Positions 1 to 9,387 of a stretch of DNA of 64,000 bases are shown in pieces. Position numbers and translations under genes: made by a program. How positions within the stretch are numbered: position 1 is the first letter of the stretch; each line of letters opens with the position of its first letter. The notes beneath the pieces were generated by a model. That model had not been told where the DNA came from. It saw only the letters and a program-made list of their open reading frames with translations, and did not search any database. Source of the stretch: GWE2-42-39 sp034003625 (GTDB lineage Bacteria > Bacteroidota > Bacteroidia > Bacteroidales > Prolixibacteraceae); NCBI GenBank assembly GCA_034003625.1, contig JAVEYG010000023.1:17398-81397 (forward strand). Direction: 5' to 3'.

Positions 1-1
1 T

Positions 2-433
2 TTTCTGATTTTGCTTTCGTGCTTTGGATTCCTGGGATGTTTTTGGCTATTCAAAAACCTGGAGAAGGATTCCAAAAATGGGGAAAATGTAACGATAATC
101 GATATAAATAATAGAAATAGTGAGTCTATCGGGTATATCGCAACTTATATTGTACCATTTCTTTTTCAAAATTTTAATGACTGGTACGAGATCGTAGCAT
201 TTCTCTTTCTGATAGCAATTATCTACCGAATCTACATCAATTCTAACCTGCTTATCGTGAATCCATTGTTGAGCTTTAGGTATTCTATCTTTGAGATGGA
301 ATATGAAACCCAATCTGGAAAAAGAAAAAGGGGCTTGGTTATTTCAAAAGAAAAGGTTTTGGATGAAAATGAAATTATAAAAATATATTCAATAGGACAC
401 AAGCTATATTATGCCTCACTTAGGAAACCATAA
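2..433 (+). CDS. kwaA: KwaA-like membrane protein of Kiwa defence, 5' truncated
   Basis: The reading frame is open to the window edge, so the N-terminus is missing. The visible part holds at least two or three hydrophobic segments: one at the very start, one around a YIATYIVPFLF stretch, and one around WYEIVAFLFLIAIIYRIYI. A soluble basic C-terminus of about 60 residues follows. The assignment rests mainly on the next gene, which looks like KwaB and starts 11 bp after this stop codon. In Kiwa, the membrane protein KwaA senses infection and partners with the DNA-binding effector KwaB. The region is clearly AT-richer than the restriction genes downstream, suggesting separate acquisition. It could be another small membrane protein if the neighbour is misassigned. 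Confidence 0.6.
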   Translation, partial: FLILLSCFGFLGCFWLFKNLEKDSKNGENVTIIDINNRNSESIGYIATYIVPFLFQNFNDWYEIVAFLFLIAIIYRIYINSNLLIVNPLLSFRYSIFEMEYETQSGKRKRGLVISKEKVLDENEIIKIYSIGHKLYYASLRKP

Positions 434-444
434 ATCACTAAATA

Positions 445-1467
445 ATGAATTTAATCGAACTTTCTGAAAAAATTGATGCAGTACAAACTGAAGATACCTG
501 TTTGTTTTTTATCACCCGCTACTTAAAAGAGAACGTAAAGAAAAGTAGTCCAGTAATGGGCAAATTTCTATTTAAGGTCTATCAAGTCGAAATTGACGAT
601 GATATCCGAAAACATTTACATGATCTGTCAAAGGAACAACTTGGTTATGTCATAAAGAAAGATTTTGAAATTGTTGATTATGACGTTGTTTCTGATGACA
701 CAGAACATCTTTTTACCTATTCAATGAAAAATAGAGTAATGTCATTTTCTGACGTTGTGTGTAATCAATTAAGTAACGAGATGCCTAAAGTGGTTAGTAT
801 TGAAAGCATTATAGCACAAAATGAAGAGTTGTGGGCATATTGTGTTGGTTTTAATGATATTGAAAGCAAAGACTGGATTTATACATTCCGGAAAATTCAA
901 TCAGGTAAAGTTGCGATCGATGAAAATGATAATCCTAAAAGTCGATTAAAAACTATTAGGACTTATTTCAGTACAAAAAGTCAGAAATTAGAGCTTTTAA
1001 AAGGGGAAACAATTAATCTGGATAAGCAAATTGACTGTGTTTATTACGAAGAGATATTTTATATTTTGAAAAAAGGTTATTTTGAGCAGATTGTGGGATT
1101 GCAGGAAGAATATAAGGAAGAAGCAAAGAAGGTTGTAGAAGAGTTGCAGAAAATTGATGTTATTGACGGACTGGATTTCATTAAGAAGCAAATTGAGGAG
1201 AAACCTGCGATACATAAAAAGCTGGTCCGTATTTCTCGTATAGGGAATTATCGCAATGTTGATGAAAGGGTGGTAAAGAAAATGCAAGCGGTATGCAAAA
1301 AATTTGGAGATAAATTAAATGTTGTGAATGGTCGCCTGCAAATTGAAGAAGACAAAGATGTTGACGTGATACTGAAAATGCTTGCTGATTATTATAAAAC
1401 CGGGGAGGTATCAGGAAAGGCTTATGGTACTTATGCCGGTAGGCAGATAAAAGAAAAAACTGCGTAA
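445..1467 (+). CDS. kwaB: KwaB-like protein (DUF4868)
   Basis: This 340-residue soluble protein matches the DUF4868/KwaB pattern as I remember it. It has an N-terminal part with YxVVSDDTE followed by FTYSMKN and MSFSDVV, a central LWAYCVGF segment, a long charged helix near residues 215-245, and a C-terminal ILKMLADYYKTGEVSG motif near residues 310-325. KwaB is the effector of the Kiwa antiphage system, acting with the membrane protein KwaA at the inner membrane; length is close to the family's usual size. It follows the KwaA-like gene by 11 bp and is AT-rich like it. Start: ATG with no better alternative. The link to Kiwa is by recognition of family sequence, not by a search. Confidence 0.75.
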   Translation: MNLIELSEKIDAVQTEDTCLFFITRYLKENVKKSSPVMGKFLFKVYQVEIDDDIRKHLHDLSKEQLGYVIKKDFEIVDYDVVSDDTEHLFTYSMKNRVMSFSDVVCNQLSNEMPKVVSIESIIAQNEELWAYCVGFNDIESKDWIYTFRKIQSGKVAIDENDNPKSRLKTIRTYFSTKSQKLELLKGETINLDKQIDCVYYEEIFYILKKGYFEQIVGLQEEYKEEAKKVVEELQKIDVIDGLDFIKKQIEEKPAIHKKLVRISRIGNYRNVDERVVKKMQAVCKKFGDKLNVVNGRLQIEEDKDVDVILKMLADYYKTGEVSGKAYGTYAGRQIKEKTA

Positions 1468-1570
1468 AGTTAAGGAATGCAGAATTGACAAATCATCAAT
1501 TCTTACAGGGATAATGATTCATCAACACCAAATTTAGAGCAAGCCTTTGCAACAAACGAAAACGAGAGTA

Positions 1571-3052
1571 ATGCCTGAACAACAAAACATCGAATACAAA
1601 AAAAGCTGGCACGACGACTACCTGAAGTGGGTATGTGGTTTCGCCAATGCCTTTGGCGGAGTGATCTATATTGGCAAAGATGATGCCGGCCGGGTGGTGC
1701 ATTTGGCTGACTACAAGAGGCTGATGGAAACAATTCCGCAGAAGATCCGAAATGACATGGGCATTGTTTGCGATGTGAATTTGTTGGACCAGGATGGCAA
1801 AAAGTATATTGAAATCCGGGTGAATCCATACTCTGTGCCGGTTTCATTGCGTGGCCGTTATTATTACCGTTCGGGCAGTGTAAAAACCGAACTAACGGGA
1901 GTTGAGTTGAATGAATTTCTGCTTCGGAAAGCAGGTAAAACCTGGGATGATGTGGTGGAAGAAGGCGCCACTTTGGACGATATTGATGAGAAGAGTATGC
2001 AAGCCTTTATCGACGCCAGTCATGAAAAAGGCCGTATGCCGGATACTACTGGTTTAACAACTTTCCAAATACTCGACAAGCTTCGGTTAACCGACAGAGA
2101 AAAGCTAAAACGTGCAGCGATCATTCTTTTTGGCAAAGATCCCAACCGTTTTTACCCGAATGTTCAGGTGAAAATTGGCCGCTTTAGAAAAGATTCAACC
2201 GATTTGAAGTTTCAGGAAGTGATTGAGGGCAATCTGGTTCAAATGCTCGATATGGTGTTGCAGCAACTCAGTTACAAGTTTCTCACTCGTCCAGTGGAAT
2301 TTGTGGGTATGCAGCGCGTGGAGCGCGACCAGTATCCTGCGGCTGCTTTGCGCGAGATGTTGCTAAATGCCATGGTGCATCGCACCTACATGGGAGCGTC
2401 TGTCCAATTGCGTGTTTTTGATAACAAACTATCCATTTGGAACGAGGGAGTGTTACCCATAGGGCTGAGTCTGGATGATTTAAGGGTTGAGCATAATTCC
2501 CGCCCGCGTAATCCGAAGATTGCTGAGGCATGTTTCCTTGCAGGCTATATTGATACATGGGGCCGTGGAACCTTAAAAATTATCAATTCCTGCAAAGAAG
2601 CCGGGTTGCCTGAACCGGAAATAAATGAAATAAACGGAGGGATTAACGTGACACTTTTCAAAATATCTGAACCTCCTGTTTTAGATCAGCTTCGGAATAA
2701 CTTCGGAAAAGTTTCGGAAAGAATTCAAAAATCAAAAGACGAGAACATTCAGTATTTAAGCAGTATTTATGGGAATTTTGCCGAATATCTAAATAATGAT
2801 TTGAGAATTACTTCGGAAAAGCTTCGGAAAAGCTTCGGGATAACTTCGGATAAAAACCTTACAAATCCAATTTATACATTTCAGTTGATTGTACTATTCC
2901 CGGACATAACTGCTGAACAGATCGGTTCGATTCTTGGCATCTCTTCAAGATCTGCAGAAACATACATTAAAAAATTAAGGGAAGAGAAACTAATCGAAAG
3001 AGTTGGTGGAAAGAAAGAAGGTTACTGGAAAATAATTACACCAAAGGAATAG
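1571..3052 (+). CDS. AlbA_2 domain ATP-binding protein (restriction-associated)
   Basis: The N-terminus (EYKKSWHDDYLKWVCGFANAFGG) is typical of the AlbA_2 'putative DNA-binding' family formerly called divergent AAA-4. The middle has LREMLLNAMVHRTY and GRGTLKII, typical of the attached GHKL-type ATP-binding domain, and the last about 80 residues form a helix-turn-helix with LGISSRSAETYIKKLREE. Such proteins often sit inside type I restriction operons, with unclear function. Here it ends 2 bp before hsdR, so the two are surely cotranscribed. The ATG at 1571 was chosen because the family starts with this short leader; the frame extends upstream only via a TTG at 1547. Between the ATPase and the C-terminal domain lies a linker with repeated LRKSFGITS-type units. 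Confidence 0.75.
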   Translation: MPEQQNIEYKKSWHDDYLKWVCGFANAFGGVIYIGKDDAGRVVHLADYKRLMETIPQKIRNDMGIVCDVNLLDQDGKKYIEIRVNPYSVPVSLRGRYYYRSGSVKTELTGVELNEFLLRKAGKTWDDVVEEGATLDDIDEKSMQAFIDASHEKGRMPDTTGLTTFQILDKLRLTDREKLKRAAIILFGKDPNRFYPNVQVKIGRFRKDSTDLKFQEVIEGNLVQMLDMVLQQLSYKFLTRPVEFVGMQRVERDQYPAAALREMLLNAMVHRTYMGASVQLRVFDNKLSIWNEGVLPIGLSLDDLRVEHNSRPRNPKIAEACFLAGYIDTWGRGTLKIINSCKEAGLPEPEINEINGGINVTLFKISEPPVLDQLRNNFGKVSERIQKSKDENIQYLSSIYGNFAEYLNNDLRITSEKLRKSFGITSDKNLTNPIYTFQLIVLFPDITAEQIGSILGISSRSAETYIKKLREEKLIERVGGKKEGYWKIITPKE

Positions 3053-3054
3053 CA

Positions 3055-6000
3055 ATGAAATTCACCGAAGCCCAACTGGAACAAGCGTTTATTGATCTTC
3101 TTGGAAAAGAAGAAATGATTTATGCTCCCGGAGCCATTCCCCGGGAACAACAAACGGACATAGCCCATGAACCGGAAGTGACTTATCAGCTTGCAGGGAA
3201 CGAAGTCCTGATTAAATCCGATTTGAAAGCTTTTCTGTTGGAGCAATATTCCAACGACGGGATCACGAAACCCGAAGTGAATTCCATCATTCACGATTTG
3301 GAGAAACTGCCGGCGTCCGATCTTTATGAAAGCAACAAAGCTTTTATGAAGTTAGTGAGCGACGGCTTCCTGCTCAAACGGGAAGACCGCAGCAAAAAAG
3401 ACCTGTTCATTGAGTTCATCGATTATTCTGCATCGGATAACAACCGTTACAAAATCGTGAACCAGTTGGAGATTCAGGGTTATGAAAAGCGAATTCCCGA
3501 TCTGATCGTCTATATCAATGGCTTACCGATGGTGGTGTTCGAATTTAAAAGCGCTATCCGGGAAGAAGCCACCATTTACGATGCCTATGTCCAGCTCACC
3601 GTCCGGTATAAACGGGATATCCCCGAACTGTTTAAATACAATGCCTTTTGTGTGATTTCGGATGGGGTGAACAGCAAAGCCGGATCTTTCTTTGCGCCGT
3701 ATGAGTTTTTCTATGGCTGGCGCAAAATTACCGGCGATGAGACGGATGTGGATGGAATCCCTTCCATGTATTCCCTGATCCGGGGTATGTTTAACCGGCG
3801 TCGCCTGCGCGACATCATCCGTCATTTTATTTACCTGCCCGACAGTTCGAAAAAGGATGAGAAAATCGTTTGCCGTTACCCGCAGTATTACGCGGCGCGA
3901 AAACTTTTTGGGCATATCAAAGCACACCAGCGCCCGGAAGGGGATGGAAAAGGTGGAACGTATTTTGGCGCCACCGGATGCGGCAAAAGTTACACGATGC
4001 TCTTCCTGACCCGGCTGTTGATGAAAAGCATTGAATTTGAAAGTCCGACTGTTGTGCTCATTACTGACCGGACTGATCTGGATGATCAGCTTTCAGCCCA
4101 ATTTACCAACGCCAAAAAATACATCGGCGACGAAACGGTGGTGAGTGTGGAAAGCCGGAAACAGTTGCGCGAATTATTGCAAGGCCGGAACAGCGGAGGC
4201 GTATTCCTGACCACCATTCACAAATTCACGGAAGATACCGAGTTGCTGACGGAGCGGACCAACATAATTTGTATCTCGGATGAAGCGCACCGGAGTCAAA
4301 CCAATCTGGATCAGAGAGTGAGAATAACGGCTGAAGGAGTGACAAAAACGTACGGATTTGCCAAGTACCTGCACGATTCGCTTCCCAATGCCACCTATGT
4401 TGGTTTCACCGGAACTCCAATCGATGCAACGCTGGATGTGTTTGGCGAAATCGTCGATTCCTATACCATGACCGAATCGGTCAAAGACGAAATTACCGTT
4501 CGCATTGTTTATGAAGGACGTGCTGCCAGGGTAGTTCTGGATAACAGCAAATTGGAAGAAATTGAAAACTATTACAACCGGTGCGCGGAAGAAGGAACCA
4601 ATGAATACCAGATTGAAGAGAGCAAAAAGGCTACGGCTAATATGAATGCCATTCTGGGTGACCCGGACCGCATCAGAGCGGTTGCTGAAGATTTTGTCCG
4701 GCATTACGAAAAACGAATATCCGAGGCTGCGACAGTAAAAGGAAAAGCGATGTTTGTTTGCAGCAGCCGTCCCATCGCCTGGAACTTGTACAAACAAATC
4801 ATCACCCTGAAACCGGAGTGGAACGAGGTTAAAGCCTGTGAAGAAGGTGCGGAACTTTCGGAAAAGGAGAAACGGGAAATCAAACCGATGGAACGGATCA
4901 AAATGGTGATGACCCGCGGACAGGACGATGAAAAGCAATTATACGATTTGCTGGGAACCAAAGAATACCGCAAAGAACTGGACCGGCAATTCAAAAATGA
5001 AAAGTCGAACTTCAAGATTGCCATTGTCGTGGATATGTGGCTCACCGGGTTTGATATTCCTGCATTGGATACCATGTACATCGATAAACCCGTTCAGCGA
5101 CACAACCTGATCCAAACTATTTCACGCGTCAACCGGAAAGTTGAGCACAAAAAGAAAGGGTTGGTCATCGATTACATCGGCATCAAACGACAGATGAACA
5201 TGGCTTTGGCTCACTACAATAAAGCCGACAGTAATAATTTTGAAGACATTGAACAATCCATCATCGTTGTCAAAGATCACCTGGATTTGCTGGCCCGGAT
5301 CTTCCATAAATTCAATACCGTACCTTATTTTCATGGAACACCTTTGGAACAACTGGAGACCCTGAACGTGGCAGCTGAATTTGTCCAGGTGACGCATGAA
5401 CTGGAAAAACGCTTCATGTCCTTGACTAAAAGACTGAAAGCCGCCTATGATATCTGTTCGGGCAACGAAGCCTTTGGGCAAAAACAGCGCGATTTGATCC
5501 ACTTTTACCTGGCTGTCCGCTCCATTGTTTTTAAACTGACCAAAGGCAATGCACCCGACACTGCTCAAATGAACGCCAAAGTCCGGGAAATGATCAAAGA
5601 AGCGTTGACAAGCGATGGGATAGAAGAGATTTTCAAACTAGGAACCGACCAGCAGAAAGAGGTGGATATTTTTGACGATAATTACCTCGCAAAAATTGAA
5701 AAGATCAAGCTGCCCAATACCAAAATAAAGCTACTGCAACAACTATTGGCCAAAGCCATCGACGATTTCAGGAAAGTGAATAAAATGAAAGGGATTGACT
5801 TCTCAAAAAAGATGAAAGCCTTGGTGGATAAATATAACGAACGCAATGAGGCTGATGTTTTGAGGAGTGAGGTTCTGGAAGAATTTACAGACGAGATCAT
5901 CGACCTGTACCATGCCTTAAAAAAAGAAAAGGATTCATTCAATGAAATGGGTATCGACTTTGAAGAAAAGGCCTTTTACGACATTCTGAAAGCCCTGGCG

Positions 6001-6255
6001 CACAAATACGATTTTGAATACCCCGAAGATAAGCTCCTCCATCTTTCAAAGGAGGTGAAAACAGTGGTTGACGATAAAGCCAGGTACACCGATTGGGACA
6101 GACGCGATGACATCAAAGCTGAACTGAAGGCCGACCTGATTATTTTGTTGGCGGAGAACGATTACCCGCCTGTTGACCGGGATGAAGTGTATAAGGAGAT
6201 TTTTGAGCAGGCAGAGAATTTTAAGAAATATCAAAATATAAATAATTTATATTAA
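3055..6255 (+). CDS. hsdR: Type I restriction enzyme R subunit
   Basis: HsdR is the motor and nuclease subunit of type I restriction enzymes, translocating DNA and cutting unmodified molecules. The N-terminal nuclease motif is visible (IPDLIVYINGLPMVVFEFK, about residues 148-162), then Walker A GATGCGKS (about 304), TDRTDLDDQ, DEAH (about 407), FTGTP, and the C-terminal helicase motifs WLTGFDIP and QTISRVNR. The 1066-residue length is normal. The methylase and specificity subunits that it needs are not in the window; they may lie upstream of the Kiwa genes. It is translationally close to the AlbA_2 gene (2 bp gap) and is followed 28 bp later by mcrB, so the whole defence block reads as one operon. 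Confidence 0.93.
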   Translation: MKFTEAQLEQAFIDLLGKEEMIYAPGAIPREQQTDIAHEPEVTYQLAGNEVLIKSDLKAFLLEQYSNDGITKPEVNSIIHDLEKLPASDLYESNKAFMKLVSDGFLLKREDRSKKDLFIEFIDYSASDNNRYKIVNQLEIQGYEKRIPDLIVYINGLPMVVFEFKSAIREEATIYDAYVQLTVRYKRDIPELFKYNAFCVISDGVNSKAGSFFAPYEFFYGWRKITGDETDVDGIPSMYSLIRGMFNRRRLRDIIRHFIYLPDSSKKDEKIVCRYPQYYAARKLFGHIKAHQRPEGDGKGGTYFGATGCGKSYTMLFLTRLLMKSIEFESPTVVLITDRTDLDDQLSAQFTNAKKYIGDETVVSVESRKQLRELLQGRNSGGVFLTTIHKFTEDTELLTERTNIICISDEAHRSQTNLDQRVRITAEGVTKTYGFAKYLHDSLPNATYVGFTGTPIDATLDVFGEIVDSYTMTESVKDEITVRIVYEGRAARVVLDNSKLEEIENYYNRCAEEGTNEYQIEESKKATANMNAILGDPDRIRAVAEDFVRHYEKRISEAATVKGKAMFVCSSRPIAWNLYKQIITLKPEWNEVKACEEGAELSEKEKREIKPMERIKMVMTRGQDDEKQLYDLLGTKEYRKELDRQFKNEKSNFKIAIVVDMWLTGFDIPALDTMYIDKPVQRHNLIQTISRVNRKVEHKKKGLVIDYIGIKRQMNMALAHYNKADSNNFEDIEQSIIVVKDHLDLLARIFHKFNTVPYFHGTPLEQLETLNVAAEFVQVTHELEKRFMSLTKRLKAAYDICSGNEAFGQKQRDLIHFYLAVRSIVFKLTKGNAPDTAQMNAKVREMIKEALTSDGIEEIFKLGTDQQKEVDIFDDNYLAKIEKIKLPNTKIKLLQQLLAKAIDDFRKVNKMKGIDFSKKMKALVDKYNERNEADVLRSEVLEEFTDEIIDLYHALKKEKDSFNEMGIDFEEKAFYDILKALAHKYDFEYPEDKLLHLSKEVKTVVDDKARYTDWDRRDDIKAELKADLIILLAENDYPPVDRDEVYKEIFEQAENFKKYQNINNLY

Positions 6256-6283
6256 TGCTATTCTCTTTTAAAAATATAGACTT

Positions 6284-9200
6284 ATGAACGCTGACCTGCA
6301 CCTGATTATTGAAGCATTTCTTAAATGGTATGCAAACGATGTACATCATGCCAATGAAGACGCTTACCCGGCATTAGCGGACAAAGATTATTTATCGGGA
6401 CTGAAAAAAAATGAATTTATTGATTTTTTCTTCCAGTTCGCCAGAGAGGGAGGAAAAATCCAGAGCGGAGGCACCCGTACAGCCGGAAAGTTCAAAGAAA
6501 TGCTTGAACAACAATTTGAAGAATTCAGGAAGTTTGCACTTATGCCTTATCAAGCTAAATTCGAGATTGGGCCTTGGTTAGAGCAGATTCCTAACTTTAA
6601 TTATTTTGGACCGGGTGTTGCAACCATCTACCTCAATCGGATCAATAAGTCGAACTTTGTTATCGTGAACAATAAAAGTCGGAAGGCATTAAGAGAATTG
6701 GGCTACGAAATAAAAGGTGATCTCCCAAACATTTATCATGCCATTGAAAATGCCCAGAAAGACTTGATCGCCAAGTTTCCTGACTTAAAAAACTTCTACA
6801 TTGCTGATGCTTTAACACATTTTCTGGTTGGCACAAAAGAAGGTCAACAATTTTTGCCCGATCCGGTTTCAGAATTAATCTCGAAGTACAAAGAAATAAA
6901 GCGCAAAGAAGGCCATTCGCCTGAGTTCTACAAATACGAAGCGGTTGCTCACTTTCAGAAGTGGTGGGATACGGATGCTTCTGATTTTGCTTCGATGATG
7001 AAAGGAGCTTTCAAACTGCAAACGAATCTCTTGTACAATTTAACGCAGGGAACGAATAAAATAATTTCTGAAAATTATCCGGAAGAAACCAGAAAACTAT
7101 TCCGGGACTTATATGACGAATCGGTTGATTTAGAACCCAGAATATCAAATTTCAGCAGAGAGGCAGACAAACTCGTTAAAAGGTATGATTCCAAATTAAA
7201 TGGGTTTCAGGATGAAAGAGCCATTAGCGTTTATCTAACTTTCAGGTTTCCGGAGAAATACACCTTCTTCAAAGATTCCTATTACACAAAGGTCTGCCAG
7301 TTAATCAGTGAAAGGAAAGCAAAGCCTGGGAAAAAATATGTGCATTACCTGGAGTTAATACAGGAATTCAGAGATGATTACTTGCTAACCGATGATGAAC
7401 TTTGGGAACTAACGAATGCGACACTTCCTGACACTGCCTGGAAAGACGAAAATCGCAATGTATTGGCACAAGATATATTGTATGTCACTTTAGATCAACC
7501 CCAAGGAAAAAACGAAAATAATGATCAATACCAAAACGATAAAGATATGGATGGTTCAATCAAAGAAAACAGGATTTGGATATACTCACCAGGAAGGAAA
7601 GGAATTTACTGGGAAGAGTTTCACCAAAAAGGGATCATGGCTATTGGCCCCGGAGATCTTGGAGATTTGAGAGATTATCAAGCGAAAGAAGATATTGTCA
7701 GACACTTACAAAAAATTGAGAACACGGAGAGCAGCAAAAAAAATGACTCAACAGCATTCTGGGATATTGCAAATACGATTCAAAAAGGAGATTTGATTCT
7801 GGCTAAAAAAGGTCGGAGAAAAGTTATTGGTTATGGGATAGTGACCTCCGATTATTTTTTTGAAAATGATCATGTATATCCTTATAAGCGCAAAGTTCAC
7901 TGGCTTAATTCGGGTAATTGGGAATTGGATGACCAAACGGTGGTCAAAACGCTGACTGATTTAACGCCCTACACTGACTATTATAAAAGCATTCTTCAAA
8001 CCATTGGAATTGATTCGAAAGGAAACAGAACAGACGAGGACGCCAACCACGAGAAATTAAAATTAAATATTCCCAAAAATCTAATCTTATACGGACCTCC
8101 CGGAACTGGTAAAACTTATAAACTGATCAAAGATTATTACAAACATTTTATCGATATAAATCAGGGAAAATCTAAAGATTTATTCACGTATGAATTGGTC
8201 AAAGATTTGGCCTGGTGGGAAGTAATCGTCTTGGTTATGTTGGACTTGGAAAAAGCAAAGGTGAATGAGCTTTCTCTACATCAATTATTAGTGGAGAAAA
8301 TTAACCAGTCGAAAAACACCAAACCAAGGAATACCATTTGGTATTGGCTTCAATACTACACCAAAGTCGACTGCCCAAATGTGAATACGACTAAAAGAAG
8401 TGAAATTCAGTTATTCTGGAAGGATGAAAATTCAACATGGACTATTGACAAAGAAAAGGCAGAAGAAATACTTCCGGATTTAGTTGAAAAATGGAAAGAC
8501 TGGAAAAATTATGCTCCTGCAAAACAAACAACAAAACGTTACGAGATGGTTACCTTTCACCAATCGTTCAGCTACGAGGAATTTGTGGAAGGAATAAGAC
8601 CAGATCTGGATGAAGAAGACGGCATTAAATACAGGCTTGAACCAGGTATCTTTTACCGGATGTGCGAAAGAGCGTCAAAAGATCCGAATAAACCTTATGC
8701 GATTTTTATTGATGAGATCAACCGAGGGAATATCTCCAAAATATTCGGAGAACTAATCACATTGATTGAACCCGACAAAAGAGGAACCATTGAGGTGCTG
8801 CTACCTTACTCAAAAACCACTTTTTCGGTTCCGCCAAATTTATGGATCATTGGTACCATGAATACAGCAGACCGAAGTATTGCTTTATTAGATACAGCTT
8901 TACGTCGCCGGTTTGCCTTTAAGGAGCTGATGCCTGATCCATCTCTTTTAAAAGACAGTCCCGAAGGCATTGACCTGCAGCGCCTGCTTTCTGTGATCAA
9001 CGAACGAATTGAATTTTTACTTGACCGTGATCATACAATCGGCCATTCCTTTTTAATAAATTGTAAAAGTAAAATCGATATATGTGATGTGTTCCGAAAC
9101 AAGATCATTCCTCTTTTACAAGAATATTTTTACAATGATTGGAGCAAAATTCAGCTTGTCCTGGGAGACAATATTCAGTGGGGAAAGAATGATGAACACC

Positions 9201-9385
9201 TGCTGATTCGTATCCGGAAGACGTACAAACAGGAGGATGAAGAAAAGCTATTTGGATACGATTTGGATGACTATGAAGACGAAACGGTCTACGAAATAAA
9301 TCCGCACCTAACAGATGAAATGTACGACCTTATTCCGCCCGAAAGTTTTATTTACGTTTATGAAAAACCCTCCAAATCACTTTAA
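6284..9385 (+). CDS. mcrB: McrB-like GTPase with EVE domain
   Basis: This is the AAA+ motor of a McrBC-type, modification-dependent restriction system. The AAA+ core is at the C-terminal 450 residues: Walker A GPPGTGKT (about residue 605), Walker B with FIDEINRGN (about 807), and the McrB hallmark MNTADRS (about 858) followed by DTALRRRF. Before it, residues about 428-555 (from RIWIYSPGRKG to the IGYGIVTSDY region) look like an EVE/PUA-type domain that reads modified bases in related enzymes. The first about 400 residues are a helical region I do not recognise. The 1033-residue length is about twice that of E. coli McrB. The gene ends 2 bp before mcrC. Confidence 0.88.
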   Translation: MNADLHLIIEAFLKWYANDVHHANEDAYPALADKDYLSGLKKNEFIDFFFQFAREGGKIQSGGTRTAGKFKEMLEQQFEEFRKFALMPYQAKFEIGPWLEQIPNFNYFGPGVATIYLNRINKSNFVIVNNKSRKALRELGYEIKGDLPNIYHAIENAQKDLIAKFPDLKNFYIADALTHFLVGTKEGQQFLPDPVSELISKYKEIKRKEGHSPEFYKYEAVAHFQKWWDTDASDFASMMKGAFKLQTNLLYNLTQGTNKIISENYPEETRKLFRDLYDESVDLEPRISNFSREADKLVKRYDSKLNGFQDERAISVYLTFRFPEKYTFFKDSYYTKVCQLISERKAKPGKKYVHYLELIQEFRDDYLLTDDELWELTNATLPDTAWKDENRNVLAQDILYVTLDQPQGKNENNDQYQNDKDMDGSIKENRIWIYSPGRKGIYWEEFHQKGIMAIGPGDLGDLRDYQAKEDIVRHLQKIENTESSKKNDSTAFWDIANTIQKGDLILAKKGRRKVIGYGIVTSDYFFENDHVYPYKRKVHWLNSGNWELDDQTVVKTLTDLTPYTDYYKSILQTIGIDSKGNRTDEDANHEKLKLNIPKNLILYGPPGTGKTYKLIKDYYKHFIDINQGKSKDLFTYELVKDLAWWEVIVLVMLDLEKAKVNELSLHQLLVEKINQSKNTKPRNTIWYWLQYYTKVDCPNVNTTKRSEIQLFWKDENSTWTIDKEKAEEILPDLVEKWKDWKNYAPAKQTTKRYEMVTFHQSFSYEEFVEGIRPDLDEEDGIKYRLEPGIFYRMCERASKDPNKPYAIFIDEINRGNISKIFGELITLIEPDKRGTIEVLLPYSKTTFSVPPNLWIIGTMNTADRSIALLDTALRRRFAFKELMPDPSLLKDSPEGIDLQRLLSVINERIEFLLDRDHTIGHSFLINCKSKIDICDVFRNKIIPLLQEYFYNDWSKIQLVLGDNIQWGKNDEHLLIRIRKTYKQEDEEKLFGYDLDDYEDETVYEINPHLTDEMYDLIPPESFIYVYEKPSKSL

Positions 9386-9387
9386 AC

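Noticed and set aside
4174..4938. 254-codon minus-strand frame within hsdR
   Set aside because: Antisense shadow of hsdR, which has full helicase and nuclease motifs.
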